Assembly: GCA_017549285.1 (NCBI GenBank)
Contig: JAFYVE010000014.1
Location: 1 to 64,000, forward strand
DNA: 64,000 nucleotides
DNA from: Clostridia bacterium
GTDB lineage: Bacteria > Bacillota > Clostridia > Oscillospirales > Acutalibacteraceae
Direction: 5' to 3'
The position numbers and the translations under genes were made by a program. Below are positions 54,029 to 62,341 of this stretch, piece after piece. Each line of letters begins with the position of its first letter. Position 1 is the first letter of the stretch. The notes below the pieces were generated by a model, which had not been told where the DNA came from, did no database searches, and worked only from the letters and a program-made list of their open reading frames with translations.

Positions 54029-55615
54029 TTATTTTTTTCCAAAAATGTTTTTTTTGAAAATTTTATTAAGAATGCTTACTTTTTGTTTTCCATCTGTCTC
54101 TTTGTTTTGCAATGAGCTTGGGTGTTCAAAAGGACTATCATCTTCATTTCTCAAGAACATTGTTTGAAAATGAAGTTCGCTATCAAAAGCAAGTATTTTT
54201 CTAATTAACTCCTTTTCAATACCCATATGTTTAAAAAGAATGGCGACGATAGTGGCTTTTAATATATTGATGGAATCTAAAATTTGACCAAATTCCAAAA
54301 CGCCTGAATTGTCCAGCTTATAATGAGAATAAAAATTTCTTGTATCACTCAATTCCTTAAAATATAACTCGACTAATTCTTCGTTAGATTTATCTTTAAT
54401 TTGAGTTGTATCCCTTCTTAAATTTTCTACTGAAACAGCATTGTTGCTTATTATTTGTAAATATTGCTCATCTATTTCTTTTAATCTATGAGATAAAGAA
54501 GTCTTTGAAAGAAATCCGGAAGCAATCCAATTAGCAATTTCATCTTTATGAGAAGAATTGCATTTCCAATCAGGAAGCACAGTTTTGATTGTTTTTTCAA
54601 ATAACAATTTCCCTTCTTCTGTAAATAATAAATTTTTAATTTCTTTTTTTACAGTATTTATTGCGTTTTTTAATTTAGTTTTAGCTTCTTCATCACCAGA
54701 AATGCGAGTATGATACCCATCAAGAATTCTCATATATTCTACAAAAATTTCTTCAGCAAAAATACAGCTTTTATTATTTACTGAAAAATAGATTCTTCTA
54801 AGCAGAGCAAAAGTATCATCAAAAAAGAAATTTCTCCAATTAGAATAATAATATTGTAACTTATCTAAGACAATATATAAATAAGTCCGCGGAGTTTCAA
54901 TAATGCTTTTATTCGTTGTGTTATATGAAAAATCCTTATTAAAATATAACCAGCTATATACTTCTTGATTCTCAATAGAAAGTCGTATATCATCTACAGT
55001 ACTAACAGAACCTATTAACAGTCCTAAAAATTGCATCAAACATTCAATGTCAGACATTACTGTTTCTATACCTTGGCTTTTATCGTATTTAACTGAAATG
55101 CGGGGTTCTTGATTAATTGTTATAGATGTTCTATCGTCATTTGCCAAACTTTTTTCAAAAGTTTTTGTTTCAAAATATATTTCAATATGTGGATTGGCTT
55201 CATGAATAATTATTGGATTTAAGTTTTCTTCTGCTGCAGCAAGATTTCCCGAAATTGTATCTGTATAAAAAACTGTCTTTATACCTAACCAGTTAATCAA
55301 TTCAGGAATAGAAAAAGAAAATTCCACAACACCAGAGATGTTAGTCCCTTTGGAAAAACTAAAATTTTGCATTAATACATAAAACACCCTATGAGAAGAA
55401 GTATAATCAAGTAATCGTTTATTGATACTTCTTGCTGTTCCGTTCACAAATACCTTATAACTGCGATCACCATCATTGCCTATAAATGTTGTTGGAAATA
55501 CTTCTCCATGGAAACGGCTGTAAAACTCAACAGAATTACCATCAATAATCAGTTCGGCAACTTCTTTCTTTTGAGGATTGCTTTCCTTAAACCACATTCC
55601 TATGTGTCTCTCCAT
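54029..55615 (-). CDS. ApeA-like HEPN anti-phage protein
   Basis: A 528-aa protein. The N-terminus (IGMWFKESNPQKKEVAELII, then a beta-rich 300 residues) looks like the ApeA N-terminal domain. The helical C-terminal part holds the HEPN RNase motif SDTRNFYSHY with Arg426 and His431 (R-x4-H). ApeA proteins are single-gene abortive-infection systems thought to cut RNA on phage infection. ATG 55615 has AAGGAG 8 nt away; the GTG three codons upstream overlaps that site. Last gene of a five-gene minus operon. Identification is by pattern and needs a profile search. Confidence 0.75.
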   Translation of the reverse strand: MERHIGMWFKESNPQKKEVAELIIDGNSVEFYSRFHGEVFPTTFIGNDGDRSYKVFVNGTARSINKRLLDYTSSHRVFYVLMQNFSFSKGTNISGVVEFSFSIPELINWLGIKTVFYTDTISGNLAAAEENLNPIIIHEANPHIEIYFETKTFEKSLANDDRTSITINQEPRISVKYDKSQGIETVMSDIECLMQFLGLLIGSVSTVDDIRLSIENQEVYSWLYFNKDFSYNTTNKSIIETPRTYLYIVLDKLQYYYSNWRNFFFDDTFALLRRIYFSVNNKSCIFAEEIFVEYMRILDGYHTRISGDEEAKTKLKNAINTVKKEIKNLLFTEEGKLLFEKTIKTVLPDWKCNSSHKDEIANWIASGFLSKTSLSHRLKEIDEQYLQIISNNAVSVENLRRDTTQIKDKSNEELVELYFKELSDTRNFYSHYKLDNSGVLEFGQILDSINILKATIVAILFKHMGIEKELIRKILAFDSELHFQTMFLRNEDDSPFEHPSSLQNKETDGKQKVSILNKIFKKNIFGKK

Positions 55616-55646
55616 ATTGTGCACTCCTTATCTAAAAAACAATTGT

Positions 55647-56432
55647 TTAATATCCTTTCAACCATTCAACAGATTGTTTCAATCCTTCAATGGTTTTTGT
55701 TTCTAAAACCACACGACAGTTTTGCTCTTTTGCAAGACTAATATATTTTTCAATATCCATTTCACCTGTACCGAGTGCAAGGTGATTTTTTCTGCCTTTT
55801 GCATCGTGCAGATGAATATGATGCAAACGGTCTTTGTGTTTCATAATGAATTCTTCATCTGTACCGCCTATACCGTGATTATGTCCGACATCAAAAGTCA
55901 AGGCAAAAACTTTACTTTCTAAAAGCAGTTCAATGGCTTCTTTCTGAAATTCCTCATATCCGTCACTGTTTTCAATACATATTTTTATATCATTTTCCCC
56001 GATAGCAGATTCACACATATTCCTGAAATCAAAAATACTTTTAAGATACTGCTCTTTGTATTCCGAAAAAAGAAGCACTTTTCTGTCAGGCAAAGTGAAA
56101 TATACACCTTTAGCCATATGCATATTTAACACCTTAATATCAAGTTGCTTTGCAATTTTTATGGTATCCGCAACAGTCTTTTTATAGGCTTCTGCAACAT
56201 AAGTATTGAAATCGCTTATATTCAGATTTTCATCAAGGTGAATTGTGTAGTAAATGCCGTATTTATCAGCAATGCTTTTGAAAAATTTCACATCAATTTT
56301 ATCAAGCTGATATTGTGGTAGATTCATATTAAGTTCAATATAATTAAGTCCTAATTCTGCACATAACTTTGCACATTCTTCAAGTATGCTTGTTTCAATC
56401 AGTGTGGGCATGCCACAATTATGTAATTTCAT
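55647..56432 (-). CDS. Sugar phosphate isomerase/epimerase-like TIM barrel
   Basis: A 261-aa xylose-isomerase-like (AP endonuclease 2 superfamily) barrel. Likely metal ligands lie in KICIENSDG, TFDVGHNHG, HIHLHDAKGRKNHLALGTGEMD and VVLETK. The family covers epimerases, isomerases and endonuclease IV; the short length and sugar-like signature favour an epimerase. Its place between two HEPN-like genes is unusual. A role in modifying a nucleotide or signal molecule is possible but speculative. Confidence 0.82.
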   Translation of the reverse strand: MKLHNCGMPTLIETSILEECAKLCAELGLNYIELNMNLPQYQLDKIDVKFFKSIADKYGIYYTIHLDENLNISDFNTYVAEAYKKTVADTIKIAKQLDIKVLNMHMAKGVYFTLPDRKVLLFSEYKEQYLKSIFDFRNMCESAIGENDIKICIENSDGYEEFQKEAIELLLESKVFALTFDVGHNHGIGGTDEEFIMKHKDRLHHIHLHDAKGRKNHLALGTGEMDIEKYISLAKEQNCRVVLETKTIEGLKQSVEWLKGY

Positions 56433-56458
56433 AATTCACCTCTGTTTGTGTCATTTAA

Positions 56459-57508
56459 TTAATAATTCAAGTTAATTATGCTTTGGATTTGTTTGCCCGC
56501 TTTGTTAAGTTCTGATATTATGTTGCTTTTTACAGTATAGTAATCTTCCGAGAAAAGCTTCTGTGTTAATCCAAACATAGGGTCACTATCAATAATATCA
56601 TTTTCTTTTAAAGAAACGCCTAATTTGTAGTGAGCCATAGCATTTCTAAAAATATCTGAATGATACTTGTCGTCCATAATAATGCTAATGTTTAAGATTT
56701 CTTTTATATCAGGTAAGAGTGCAAGTAAATAATAATATAAAATATATGCAAATCTCAATTTTGTGGATGTCTCATCAACAATAAAATTATCAACCGAATA
56801 AACTATAAAGTTTATTTGACACAGTATTGTAAAAAGTAAAAATTTATAATTATATTTATTTCCAAACGGAGATTTCACGAAACCACAGAAATCTTTTGTT
56901 GTGAAATTGAAATCGGATTTAATTTTATATGGTTCAGTAGCGTTAAAACAAGATATGTATTCTCCACCTATTTTTGCCATCTCAACAGTTTTTTCTTCAT
57001 CTGTTTTGTCAAACGAAAAAAATGGAGTAACAATTTGAGCCAAAACAGTATTATTACAAGGAACTGAATTACAATAAAAAACACCATAAATATCGTACAA
57101 ATGTAAATGCCTTGCCATTGGTTTACAAAGCGAAGAAAAGTATATATCACTTTTTACGTAGTTATCATATAGTATGCTGTTCAAATTTGCATATCCTTTT
57201 TCAAAGAGTTTTATAGATTTTCTCATTTCTGAATAATATTTTTCTTCCTCATCCGTAAATGTGGGAAGTTTTAATTTTTGCTTTGATGAATTGTCATAAG
57301 CATTTACCCAATCCTCAATCCCATCAACAATCAAACCCATATATGGCATTAAAGCAATATAATAGCTTGGTGTAGATGTTTCTTGATAACACAGCAGTGT
57401 AGAAAATAATCTTAAATCATTTTGCATCAATTTAACTGCACATTTTTGCACTTTGTTTAAAGGAGCATTTGTTAAATTATACTTTTCTGTATCGTGATTA
57501 ATTGACAC
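56459..57508 (-). CDS. Uncharacterised protein with HEPN-like R-x4-H motif
   Basis: A 349-aa, mostly helical, AT-rich gene product. Near the C-terminus, DIFRNAMAHYKLG carries Arg288 and His293 in the spacing of HEPN ribonucleases (R-N-x3-H), the same motif pattern as the ApeA-like protein two genes on. No other domain is recognised. The start is probably GTG 57508 with GAGG upstream; a TTG two codons earlier is the alternative. It might be a second RNase effector or a HEPN-fold partner. Confidence 0.6.
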   Translation of the reverse strand: MSINHDTEKYNLTNAPLNKVQKCAVKLMQNDLRLFSTLLCYQETSTPSYYIALMPYMGLIVDGIEDWVNAYDNSSKQKLKLPTFTDEEEKYYSEMRKSIKLFEKGYANLNSILYDNYVKSDIYFSSLCKPMARHLHLYDIYGVFYCNSVPCNNTVLAQIVTPFFSFDKTDEEKTVEMAKIGGEYISCFNATEPYKIKSDFNFTTKDFCGFVKSPFGNKYNYKFLLFTILCQINFIVYSVDNFIVDETSTKLRFAYILYYYLLALLPDIKEILNISIIMDDKYHSDIFRNAMAHYKLGVSLKENDIIDSDPMFGLTQKLFSEDYYTVKSNIISELNKAGKQIQSIINLNY

Positions 57509-57517
57509 ACACAAACC

Positions 57518-58147
57518 TCATTTCTTATGCAGAATATGCCACACATCATCACCGACAAATCCACTTTTTCTATACAAAGCTTCAGGATTAGTCAAATTAT
57601 CAACCTTACCCGAAACGGTTGCGAAATCTGCAACGCCTTTCATTCTGAACAGCAGTTCCGTCACTATAAACTGTCCGATTTTCTTGCCTCTGTATTGCGG
57701 TAATACTTGAATCCATTCAAGGATAAGCTCTTTTGCTTCTGCATCAAAATCTGCTATGCCGCAACCAACATATTTGTTCGTTTCTTTTTCTTTGACCACA
57801 ACCCATAGGTCTGCATTGTAAACAGGCGTCTTGGTATAACTTTTGATAAGGTCTTTGTTTACAGATATATCCATATATGAATCGTTTATTATCTGTACGA
57901 TTGCTTTAGTATCTTTCCGTGTTGCTGTGACAATCTCAAAATCATCAGATGTGATTTTCGGTATTTCTTTGAGCGTGTGATGCAGACGAAAATATTTTTC
58001 ATCAGTATAGTCTGATAAGATATCTGCACTAAAATCCTTATCATGTAAAATCTTCATTTCAGGCGGTATCACAATATTTTTTGCTTTCCAATACGGAATT
58101 GAAAGGGTGCCGCAAGGGTTATTTAAGTATTCAGTAAGTGTAATCAT
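57518..58147 (-). CDS. GNAT-family N-acetyltransferase
   Basis: A 209-aa protein with a GNAT core in its C-terminal 140 residues. LILEWIQVLPQYRGKKIGQFIVTELL is the acetyl-CoA-binding motif A (Q/RxxGxG/A variant RGKKIG), and ALYRKSGFVGDDVWHIL is motif B. The N-terminal 70 residues are an extension. Second gene of the attenuator-controlled operon, 8 nt after the phosphatase. The substrate is unknown; antibiotic, peptide or small-molecule acetylation are all possible. Confidence 0.85.
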   Translation of the reverse strand: MITLTEYLNNPCGTLSIPYWKAKNIVIPPEMKILHDKDFSADILSDYTDEKYFRLHHTLKEIPKITSDDFEIVTATRKDTKAIVQIINDSYMDISVNKDLIKSYTKTPVYNADLWVVVKEKETNKYVGCGIADFDAEAKELILEWIQVLPQYRGKKIGQFIVTELLFRMKGVADFATVSGKVDNLTNPEALYRKSGFVGDDVWHILHKK

Positions 58148-58155
58148 GATTTTCT

Positions 58156-58758
58156 TTAAATTCCTTTTGTATGTTCGTCAAAATTAGCTTTTATAACTCT
58201 TCTTTCTGTGTCACTCACACTCCAAATGTGAATACCTGTGTCAGCGGTATTGAAGAAAAACTTACAGTCAACAGGCATCTCAAACAGTGAACGGTACAAC
58301 TGATTTATCATTCCACCGTGAGAAACAATAGCAACAGTTTCATCAGCTTGAGATTCACCAATAACTCTTGAAAGTGCATTTTCAGCTCTTTGTCTGAACT
58401 CAACCTGAGATTCTTGTCCGTAAACAGCTTTATCAATAGGCAAATCAGGAACTTCAGGATACTTTTCTCTTACAACCGCTCTTGGCAAGCCTGCAAGAAG
58501 CCCGTTATTAAATTCCATCAGGTTCTCATCAAAAACAATGGAGATACCTGTTTTTTCTGATAAATGTCCGGCTGTTTGTTTCGCCCTTGTTAAGGTGCTT
58601 GCGTATATTTTAGAGATATTATAATTGTTTGCAACATGCTCTGCCATAGCTTCAGCTTGTCTGTGGCCTCGTTCAGTTAATGCGAAATCTGCTCTGCCTT
58701 CGTGTACATCAAGCAAATCTGCTTCTGATTCGCCATGACGGATAACTAAAAGTTTCAT
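58156..58758 (-). CDS. Histidine phosphatase family protein
   Basis: A 200-aa phosphoglycerate-mutase-like phosphatase. It has LLVIRHGESEAD, YASTLTRAKQTA, FDENLMEFNNG and the second His in VAIVSHGGMINQL, all canonical. First gene of the five-gene operon behind the leader-peptide attenuator; GGAGG lies just upstream of the ATG. The substrate is not predictable. Confidence 0.9.
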   Translation of the reverse strand: MKLLVIRHGESEADLLDVHEGRADFALTERGHRQAEAMAEHVANNYNISKIYASTLTRAKQTAGHLSEKTGISIVFDENLMEFNNGLLAGLPRAVVREKYPEVPDLPIDKAVYGQESQVEFRQRAENALSRVIGESQADETVAIVSHGGMINQLYRSLFEMPVDCKFFFNTADTGIHIWSVSDTERRVIKANFDEHTKGI

Positions 58759-58772
58759 ATTACATACCTCCG

Positions 58773-58955
58773 ATAAAAAATTAAGGCACCTCCGAAAGTA
58801 TACGGAGATGCCAATAAGTCCTGAAAGATATATTACATCAATCGCAAACGGACAAAACGGCTCTCCAAGTCATAAGATTAAGATTCATTGTCATTTTGTC
58901 CACCTGCCTTTCAGTAATTTTATATAATTATACTCTTCTGCACCAAGAAAGTCAA
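58773..58955 (-). promoter_or_regulatory. Promoter/leader-peptide/terminator attenuator, copy 1
   Basis: On the minus strand: promoter TTGACT-17-TATAAT (58955-58927), ribosome site AAAGGCAGGTGG, then an 18-codon ORF (58894-58838) reading MTMNLNLMTWRAVLSVCD. A terminator hairpin GGCATCTCCG/CGGAGGTGCC (58812-58785) with a T-rich tail ends the module. GGACAAAA at the ORF start pairs with TTTTGTCC near its end (58894-58901 with 58850-58857), so the start codon lies in a stem. Copy 2 at 62.3 kb keeps the same parts in the same order. Transcription into the histidine-phosphatase-to-ApeA operon would depend on leader translation. Confidence 0.8.
58838..58894 (-). CDS. 18-aa leader peptide, copy 1
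   Basis: ATG at 58894 after AAAGGCAGGTGG, ending in TGA. It shares MTM at the start and AVLSVCD at the end with copy 2, while the middle eight residues differ. Because the shared ends coincide with the RNA stem, conservation may reflect RNA structure as much as peptide. Probably functions in cis by ribosome occupancy. Confidence 0.65.
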   Translation of the reverse strand: MTMNLNLMTWRAVLSVCD

Positions 58956-58999
58956 TATTATGAAAATATGTTAATATCCGCAAACTACTTTTTTTGCAA

Positions 59000-60544
59000 T
59001 TAATAGTAATATTTAAAATCCTCAAATGTAATTTCAATTTTCTTTGAATACTTTTCTATATCGATTTTCATTGGAGAAGTAAATGAATTGAAATCTTTAT
59101 TTGTGATTGCTGTTTTTACTTTTCCGTTGTAGTATTCACAAAAACTAGTAACATCATATTCTGAAAACTCTTTATCTCCAATAGTAACATTTGAAAGTAA
59201 TGCAATAGCCGAAAATTTAAGTGATTCAATACTTTCACGTTCCCAAGCATTTAATAGATTCCCGTAAGCATCAAGCACTTTGGTTGCAGAAATTTTTATA
59301 TCATTTGCTATAACCATATAATTTACAAAAAGGCTTATTGGTTCATCTATTGGTGGGTATTCTTGAAGCTGCTCTTTTTGTCGTTTCAAAGAATATAAAA
59401 ACTCAAAAATAGCATATTTTTTCACTTGTGATATTTCTTCGTTTTTCTTTTTTCTAAAGCCAATTGAAAAAATCAACAATGCAATGCTCATCACTAAAGA
59501 TACTGAAAAAATGTATGTAAGTATATCTTGCATTCTCGGCACTACAATTGAAAAATTAAATGTTAGAAGGTCTTTAATTGAAACATCTGAATTTGTTAAT
59601 ATGAGTCCTATAACACTACCAATAACTGCTATTATATTGGCAAATAAATAATAATTTGAACGCTTCATATAATTATCTCCAATCTGCATAGATAAATGAT
59701 GGTTAAGCTTCTTTAAATTCTCTTTCAAATCATCGGCACTTAAACTAACGAAGAGCGTATTAGAAATATTTTTGCGTACAGCTGTAACTTTAGATAAGTT
59801 TATGCCACAAAAAAATAATAGCTGCAATTTCATTCTAAGTTTTTGTTTAGCTCCATCTTTAATTCTGATAAACAGTTGCTCATAGCCGTTATATAGAGAT
59901 AACCCATATACAACAGGCATATTTAATATCAACAAAGCTATAGGGAGAATAAATGATTTTAAAACATCTTTATTAAAAAATGTTTCAGGAGAAGAAATGG
60001 TGTTATATATGGCATAAATTACAATTATAATTCCCCACAATGTTATCAACCCATTGAAAAAATTTTTTGCAGGTTTATGTTTCTTTTCTTTTTCAGATAA
60101 CGCATAAAGAAAAGAAATTATAACGGTCAAGGGGATTAGTATTATTTCTGCTATTAAACTAAATGTCCAAAAATCAATGAGAAACTCAAATAAGGTGATT
60201 ACCTTTATATTCTTTTTGAATAGTTCAAAAAAGAACCTATGATCTTTCGCTTTATCAATTGCTTTGGCAAATAGTGGTAACTCGACAAAAACAACCCAAA
60301 AGATTGTATCTTTAAGCAATGAGATATCCCAAAAATTTATCCATTTTAATAAACCAATAACGGCAACAAGAAAACTTATAAATACTACATAAAAGACAAC
60401 AAACTTCTTGCAAAATAAAATTGGTAAAGCTGTTTTTAAGAATTCGTGTGCAGGTTTTGTAAACAACAATATTGAAATCACCAATATTCCCCAAACACCA
60501 ATAGCAATTTCTCTATTATTAAAGATTTCTAAAATAGTATCCAC
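59000..60544 (-). CDS. Polytopic membrane protein of unknown function
   Basis: A 514-aa, Phe/Ile/Lys-rich protein starting at GTG 60544 behind a near-perfect GGGAGGTGAT. Roughly seven to eight hydrophobic helices cover residues 15-215 and 300-370; the last 130 residues are soluble and helical. No family is recognised. It lies between tnpV copy 1 and attenuator copy 1 and has no equivalent in the mirror half of the island, so it looks inserted. Membrane proteins of this form occur in defence islands, but no function is assigned. Confidence 0.65.
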   Translation of the reverse strand: MDTILEIFNNREIAIGVWGILVISILLFTKPAHEFLKTALPILFCKKFVVFYVVFISFLVAVIGLLKWINFWDISLLKDTIFWVVFVELPLFAKAIDKAKDHRFFFELFKKNIKVITLFEFLIDFWTFSLIAEIILIPLTVIISFLYALSEKEKKHKPAKNFFNGLITLWGIIIVIYAIYNTISSPETFFNKDVLKSFILPIALLILNMPVVYGLSLYNGYEQLFIRIKDGAKQKLRMKLQLLFFCGINLSKVTAVRKNISNTLFVSLSADDLKENLKKLNHHLSMQIGDNYMKRSNYYLFANIIAVIGSVIGLILTNSDVSIKDLLTFNFSIVVPRMQDILTYIFSVSLVMSIALLIFSIGFRKKKNEEISQVKKYAIFEFLYSLKRQKEQLQEYPPIDEPISLFVNYMVIANDIKISATKVLDAYGNLLNAWERESIESLKFSAIALLSNVTIGDKEFSEYDVTSFCEYYNGKVKTAITNKDFNSFTSPMKIDIEKYSKKIEITFEDFKYYY

Positions 60545-60610
60545 TTAATCACCTCCCTGCATTTAATGAATATTATAACATAAAATTACAAGTTTTTCTA
60601 CCACAGTGTA

Positions 60611-60644
60611 AAAACAGCGATAAGAATAATCTTACCGCTGTTTT
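60611..60644. terminator. Bidirectional terminator after tnpV copy 1
   Basis: AAAACAGCGATAAGA/TCTTACCGCTGTTTT stem with one mismatch, A and T flanks on both strands. Confidence 0.8.
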
Positions 60645-60647
60645 CCT

Positions 60648-61013
60648 CTAATTGTATATTAACTCTGTAATCACTATTTCCATTGACCTAGCCTCAATAT
60701 TCTGCATACGGTATATCCATTCCATCTGATTTTCTTCTTTTAGTTGTTCTGTTATACCCTCAGAATTTTTCATTTGCTCAACAAGAGTATCAAACATATC
60801 ACAAGCCTGATTTTCCACCTCAGCACAGTGCTGATAAAGTTTGCCTTGAGTAAGTAGTGTTGTAAATACTAACTTCTTGTTTTTTTGCAAATAATCTTTG
60901 TGCAACATACCCCATTTCCCAAGGGTAACACTTGCCTCTTCAGGCGATAATACGAGATTTGGAATGAGATAATCTCCAACATTTCGATAGCTGATAGAAT
61001 TTTTGTTTGACAT
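60648..61013 (-). CDS. tnpV: Transposon-encoded protein TnpV, copy 1
   Basis: A 121-aa protein of the TnpV family first named in Tn4451. YRNVGDYLIPNLVLSPEE, LGKWGMLHKDYL and LLTQGKLYQHCAEVE, with EQLKEENQMEWIYRMQNIEA, fit the family. The function is unknown. ATG 61013 follows AAAGGAGGA; the longer open frame is an artefact. It is a close paralogue of the plus-strand copy at 61,960, with equal length and more than 70% visible identity by eye. Confidence 0.85.
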   Translation of the reverse strand: MSNKNSISYRNVGDYLIPNLVLSPEEASVTLGKWGMLHKDYLQKNKKLVFTTLLTQGKLYQHCAEVENQACDMFDTLVEQMKNSEGITEQLKEENQMEWIYRMQNIEARSMEIVITELIYN

Positions 61014-61097
61014 AAAAAGTCCTCCTTTAAATTTTGTACTTTCATTGTACAAATTAAAGAAGGATTTGTCGAATGTGCAAATATTAATAAAAAAGAA

Positions 61098-61127
61098 AAC
61101 CAAGAAAGATTTTACTCTCTCTTGGTT
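61098..61127 (-). terminator. Weak terminator between two small minus-strand genes
   Basis: AACCAAGA/TCTTGGTT stem with a T-rich run on the minus side. Confidence 0.55.
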
Positions 61128-61169
61128 ACTTCTTTTCCTTCTGCAATGCACGGTATCTAATGACTGTTT

Positions 61170-61514
61170 TTATAAACTGTCCTTAGCAACCCCGCGCATT
61201 TCTTCGGGGACATTTATTTTGAGAATCTCACCGTTTTCGGTTTCAAAAGAAACAGTAAACACCCTTTTTGATTTGGGTCTTTTTGTTCCCGTCATCTCAG
61301 CATAACAAACCATATCAACAACGATTGCCCTGAACTTTTCTGTTAATGTTTCAGGCTCGATAAACATTTTATCAATTTCAGCATCAATACCGTCCGGATG
61401 CTCTTTCTTGTACTTTTTATGCTGTATGATACCTGCTGTAACAATTGACAAAACAGAAATCACAATAGCAGCAATTATTATCAAAGATGAATTTTCAGAT
61501 ATAAACTCAGCCAA
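61170..61514 (-). CDS. Small membrane protein, DUF2500-like, possibly truncated
   Basis: A 114-aa protein with an N-terminal helix (SLIIIAAIVISVLSIVTAGII). A small domain follows, in which FRAIVVDMVCYAEM and VFTVSFETENGEILKINVPEEMRGVA resemble DUF2500-type YxVTFE..G..... sheets. In that family a further strand follows, so this copy may be cut short, perhaps by the tnpV insertion. TTG start with AGGTGA 8 nt upstream. Confidence 0.6.
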   Translation of the reverse strand: MAEFISENSSLIIIAAIVISVLSIVTAGIIQHKKYKKEHPDGIDAEIDKMFIEPETLTEKFRAIVVDMVCYAEMTGTKRPKSKRVFTVSFETENGEILKINVPEEMRGVAKDSL

Positions 61515-61672
61515 AACAGTTCACCTGCATTCTGTTCATATTTTTGAATAAAAAAAAGACTGAGCTATTGCTCAGTCCTGGTGCGAGTATTCATAACACA
61601 AGTTGTTCTCCGGCAATACATATTCTATCTTTCGTACTCTGATATATTTCCTCAGATATGGAGGAATACATA

Positions 61673-61951
61673 ATGTCAAATATTATTGAAGATTTCTATT
61701 ACGGCAACATTGAGCCGCAAGAAGTAAATTCTGAATTAACACCTAAACTCAAGAAGAAATTGAGTAGCCTTGCAGAGAAAGAAGAACAGCTTACCGCAAG
61801 ACTGACCGGTGAAGATAAGGAACTGTTTCAAAGCTATGTAAGTGCTTATATTGAGTTTTCTACTACAAGTAATGCCGACAGCTTTATATCAGGCTTCAGA
61901 CTCGGTGCAAGATTTACATACGATACATTTGTTAAGAATACGAAAGGATGA
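61673..61951 (+). CDS. DUF6809-like small protein
   Basis: A 92-aa protein. The pattern NIIEDFYYGNIEPQE at the N-terminus and FISGFRLGARFTYDTF at the C-terminus matches small helical proteins common in Clostridia mobile elements (DUF6809). ATG 61673 has GGAGG (61660-61664) upstream; the earlier in-frame ATG is inside that site. It is followed within 9 nt by tnpV copy 2 and is probably cotranscribed. Confidence 0.7.
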   Translation: MSNIIEDFYYGNIEPQEVNSELTPKLKKKLSSLAEKEEQLTARLTGEDKELFQSYVSAYIEFSTTSNADSFISGFRLGARFTYDTFVKNTKG

Positions 61952-61959
61952 ATACTATT

Positions 61960-62325
61960 ATGAAAAACAATACAAATATTCAATACAGACAGGTTGGAGA
62001 TTACAATATTCCTAACCTCAGATTACCACACGAAGAAGCAAATATCACCCTCGGCAAATGGGGTATGTTACATAAAGACTATCTTTTCAATCATAAGAAA
62101 GTGTTATTTACAACACTACTTACCCAAGGAAAACTTTATCAGCATTGTGCTGAGATCGAAAATCAGGCACGAGATATGTTTGATACTCTTGTTGAACAGA
62201 TGAAAGAAGCTGAAGGTGTAACCGAGCAACTGAAAGAAGAAAATCAGTTGGAATGGATATGCCGTATGCAGAACATAGAATCAAGGGCAAGAGAAATTGT
62301 TACAACTGAACTAATTTATACATAA
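61960..62325 (+). CDS. tnpV: Transposon-encoded protein TnpV, copy 2
   Basis: A 121-aa paralogue of the minus-strand copy with the same blocks: YRQVGDYNIPNLRLPHEE, LGKWGMLHKDYL, LLTQGKLYQHCAEIE and EQLKEENQLEWICRMQNIES. ATG 61960 is chosen over 61948 because AAAGGATG then lies at a workable distance. It immediately precedes attenuator copy 2. Divergence from copy 1 shows that the duplication is not recent. Confidence 0.85.
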   Translation: MKNNTNIQYRQVGDYNIPNLRLPHEEANITLGKWGMLHKDYLFNHKKVLFTTLLTQGKLYQHCAEIENQARDMFDTLVEQMKEAEGVTEQLKEENQLEWICRMQNIESRAREIVTTELIYT

Positions 62326-62341
62326 TGCCACTTTCAAAATA

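Noticed and set aside
61558..61577. GACTGAGC/GCTCAGTC hairpin as a terminator
   Set aside because: The T-run is on the minus strand, but no minus-strand gene ends there; it may belong to the divergent promoter region or be a fragment of the island junction.
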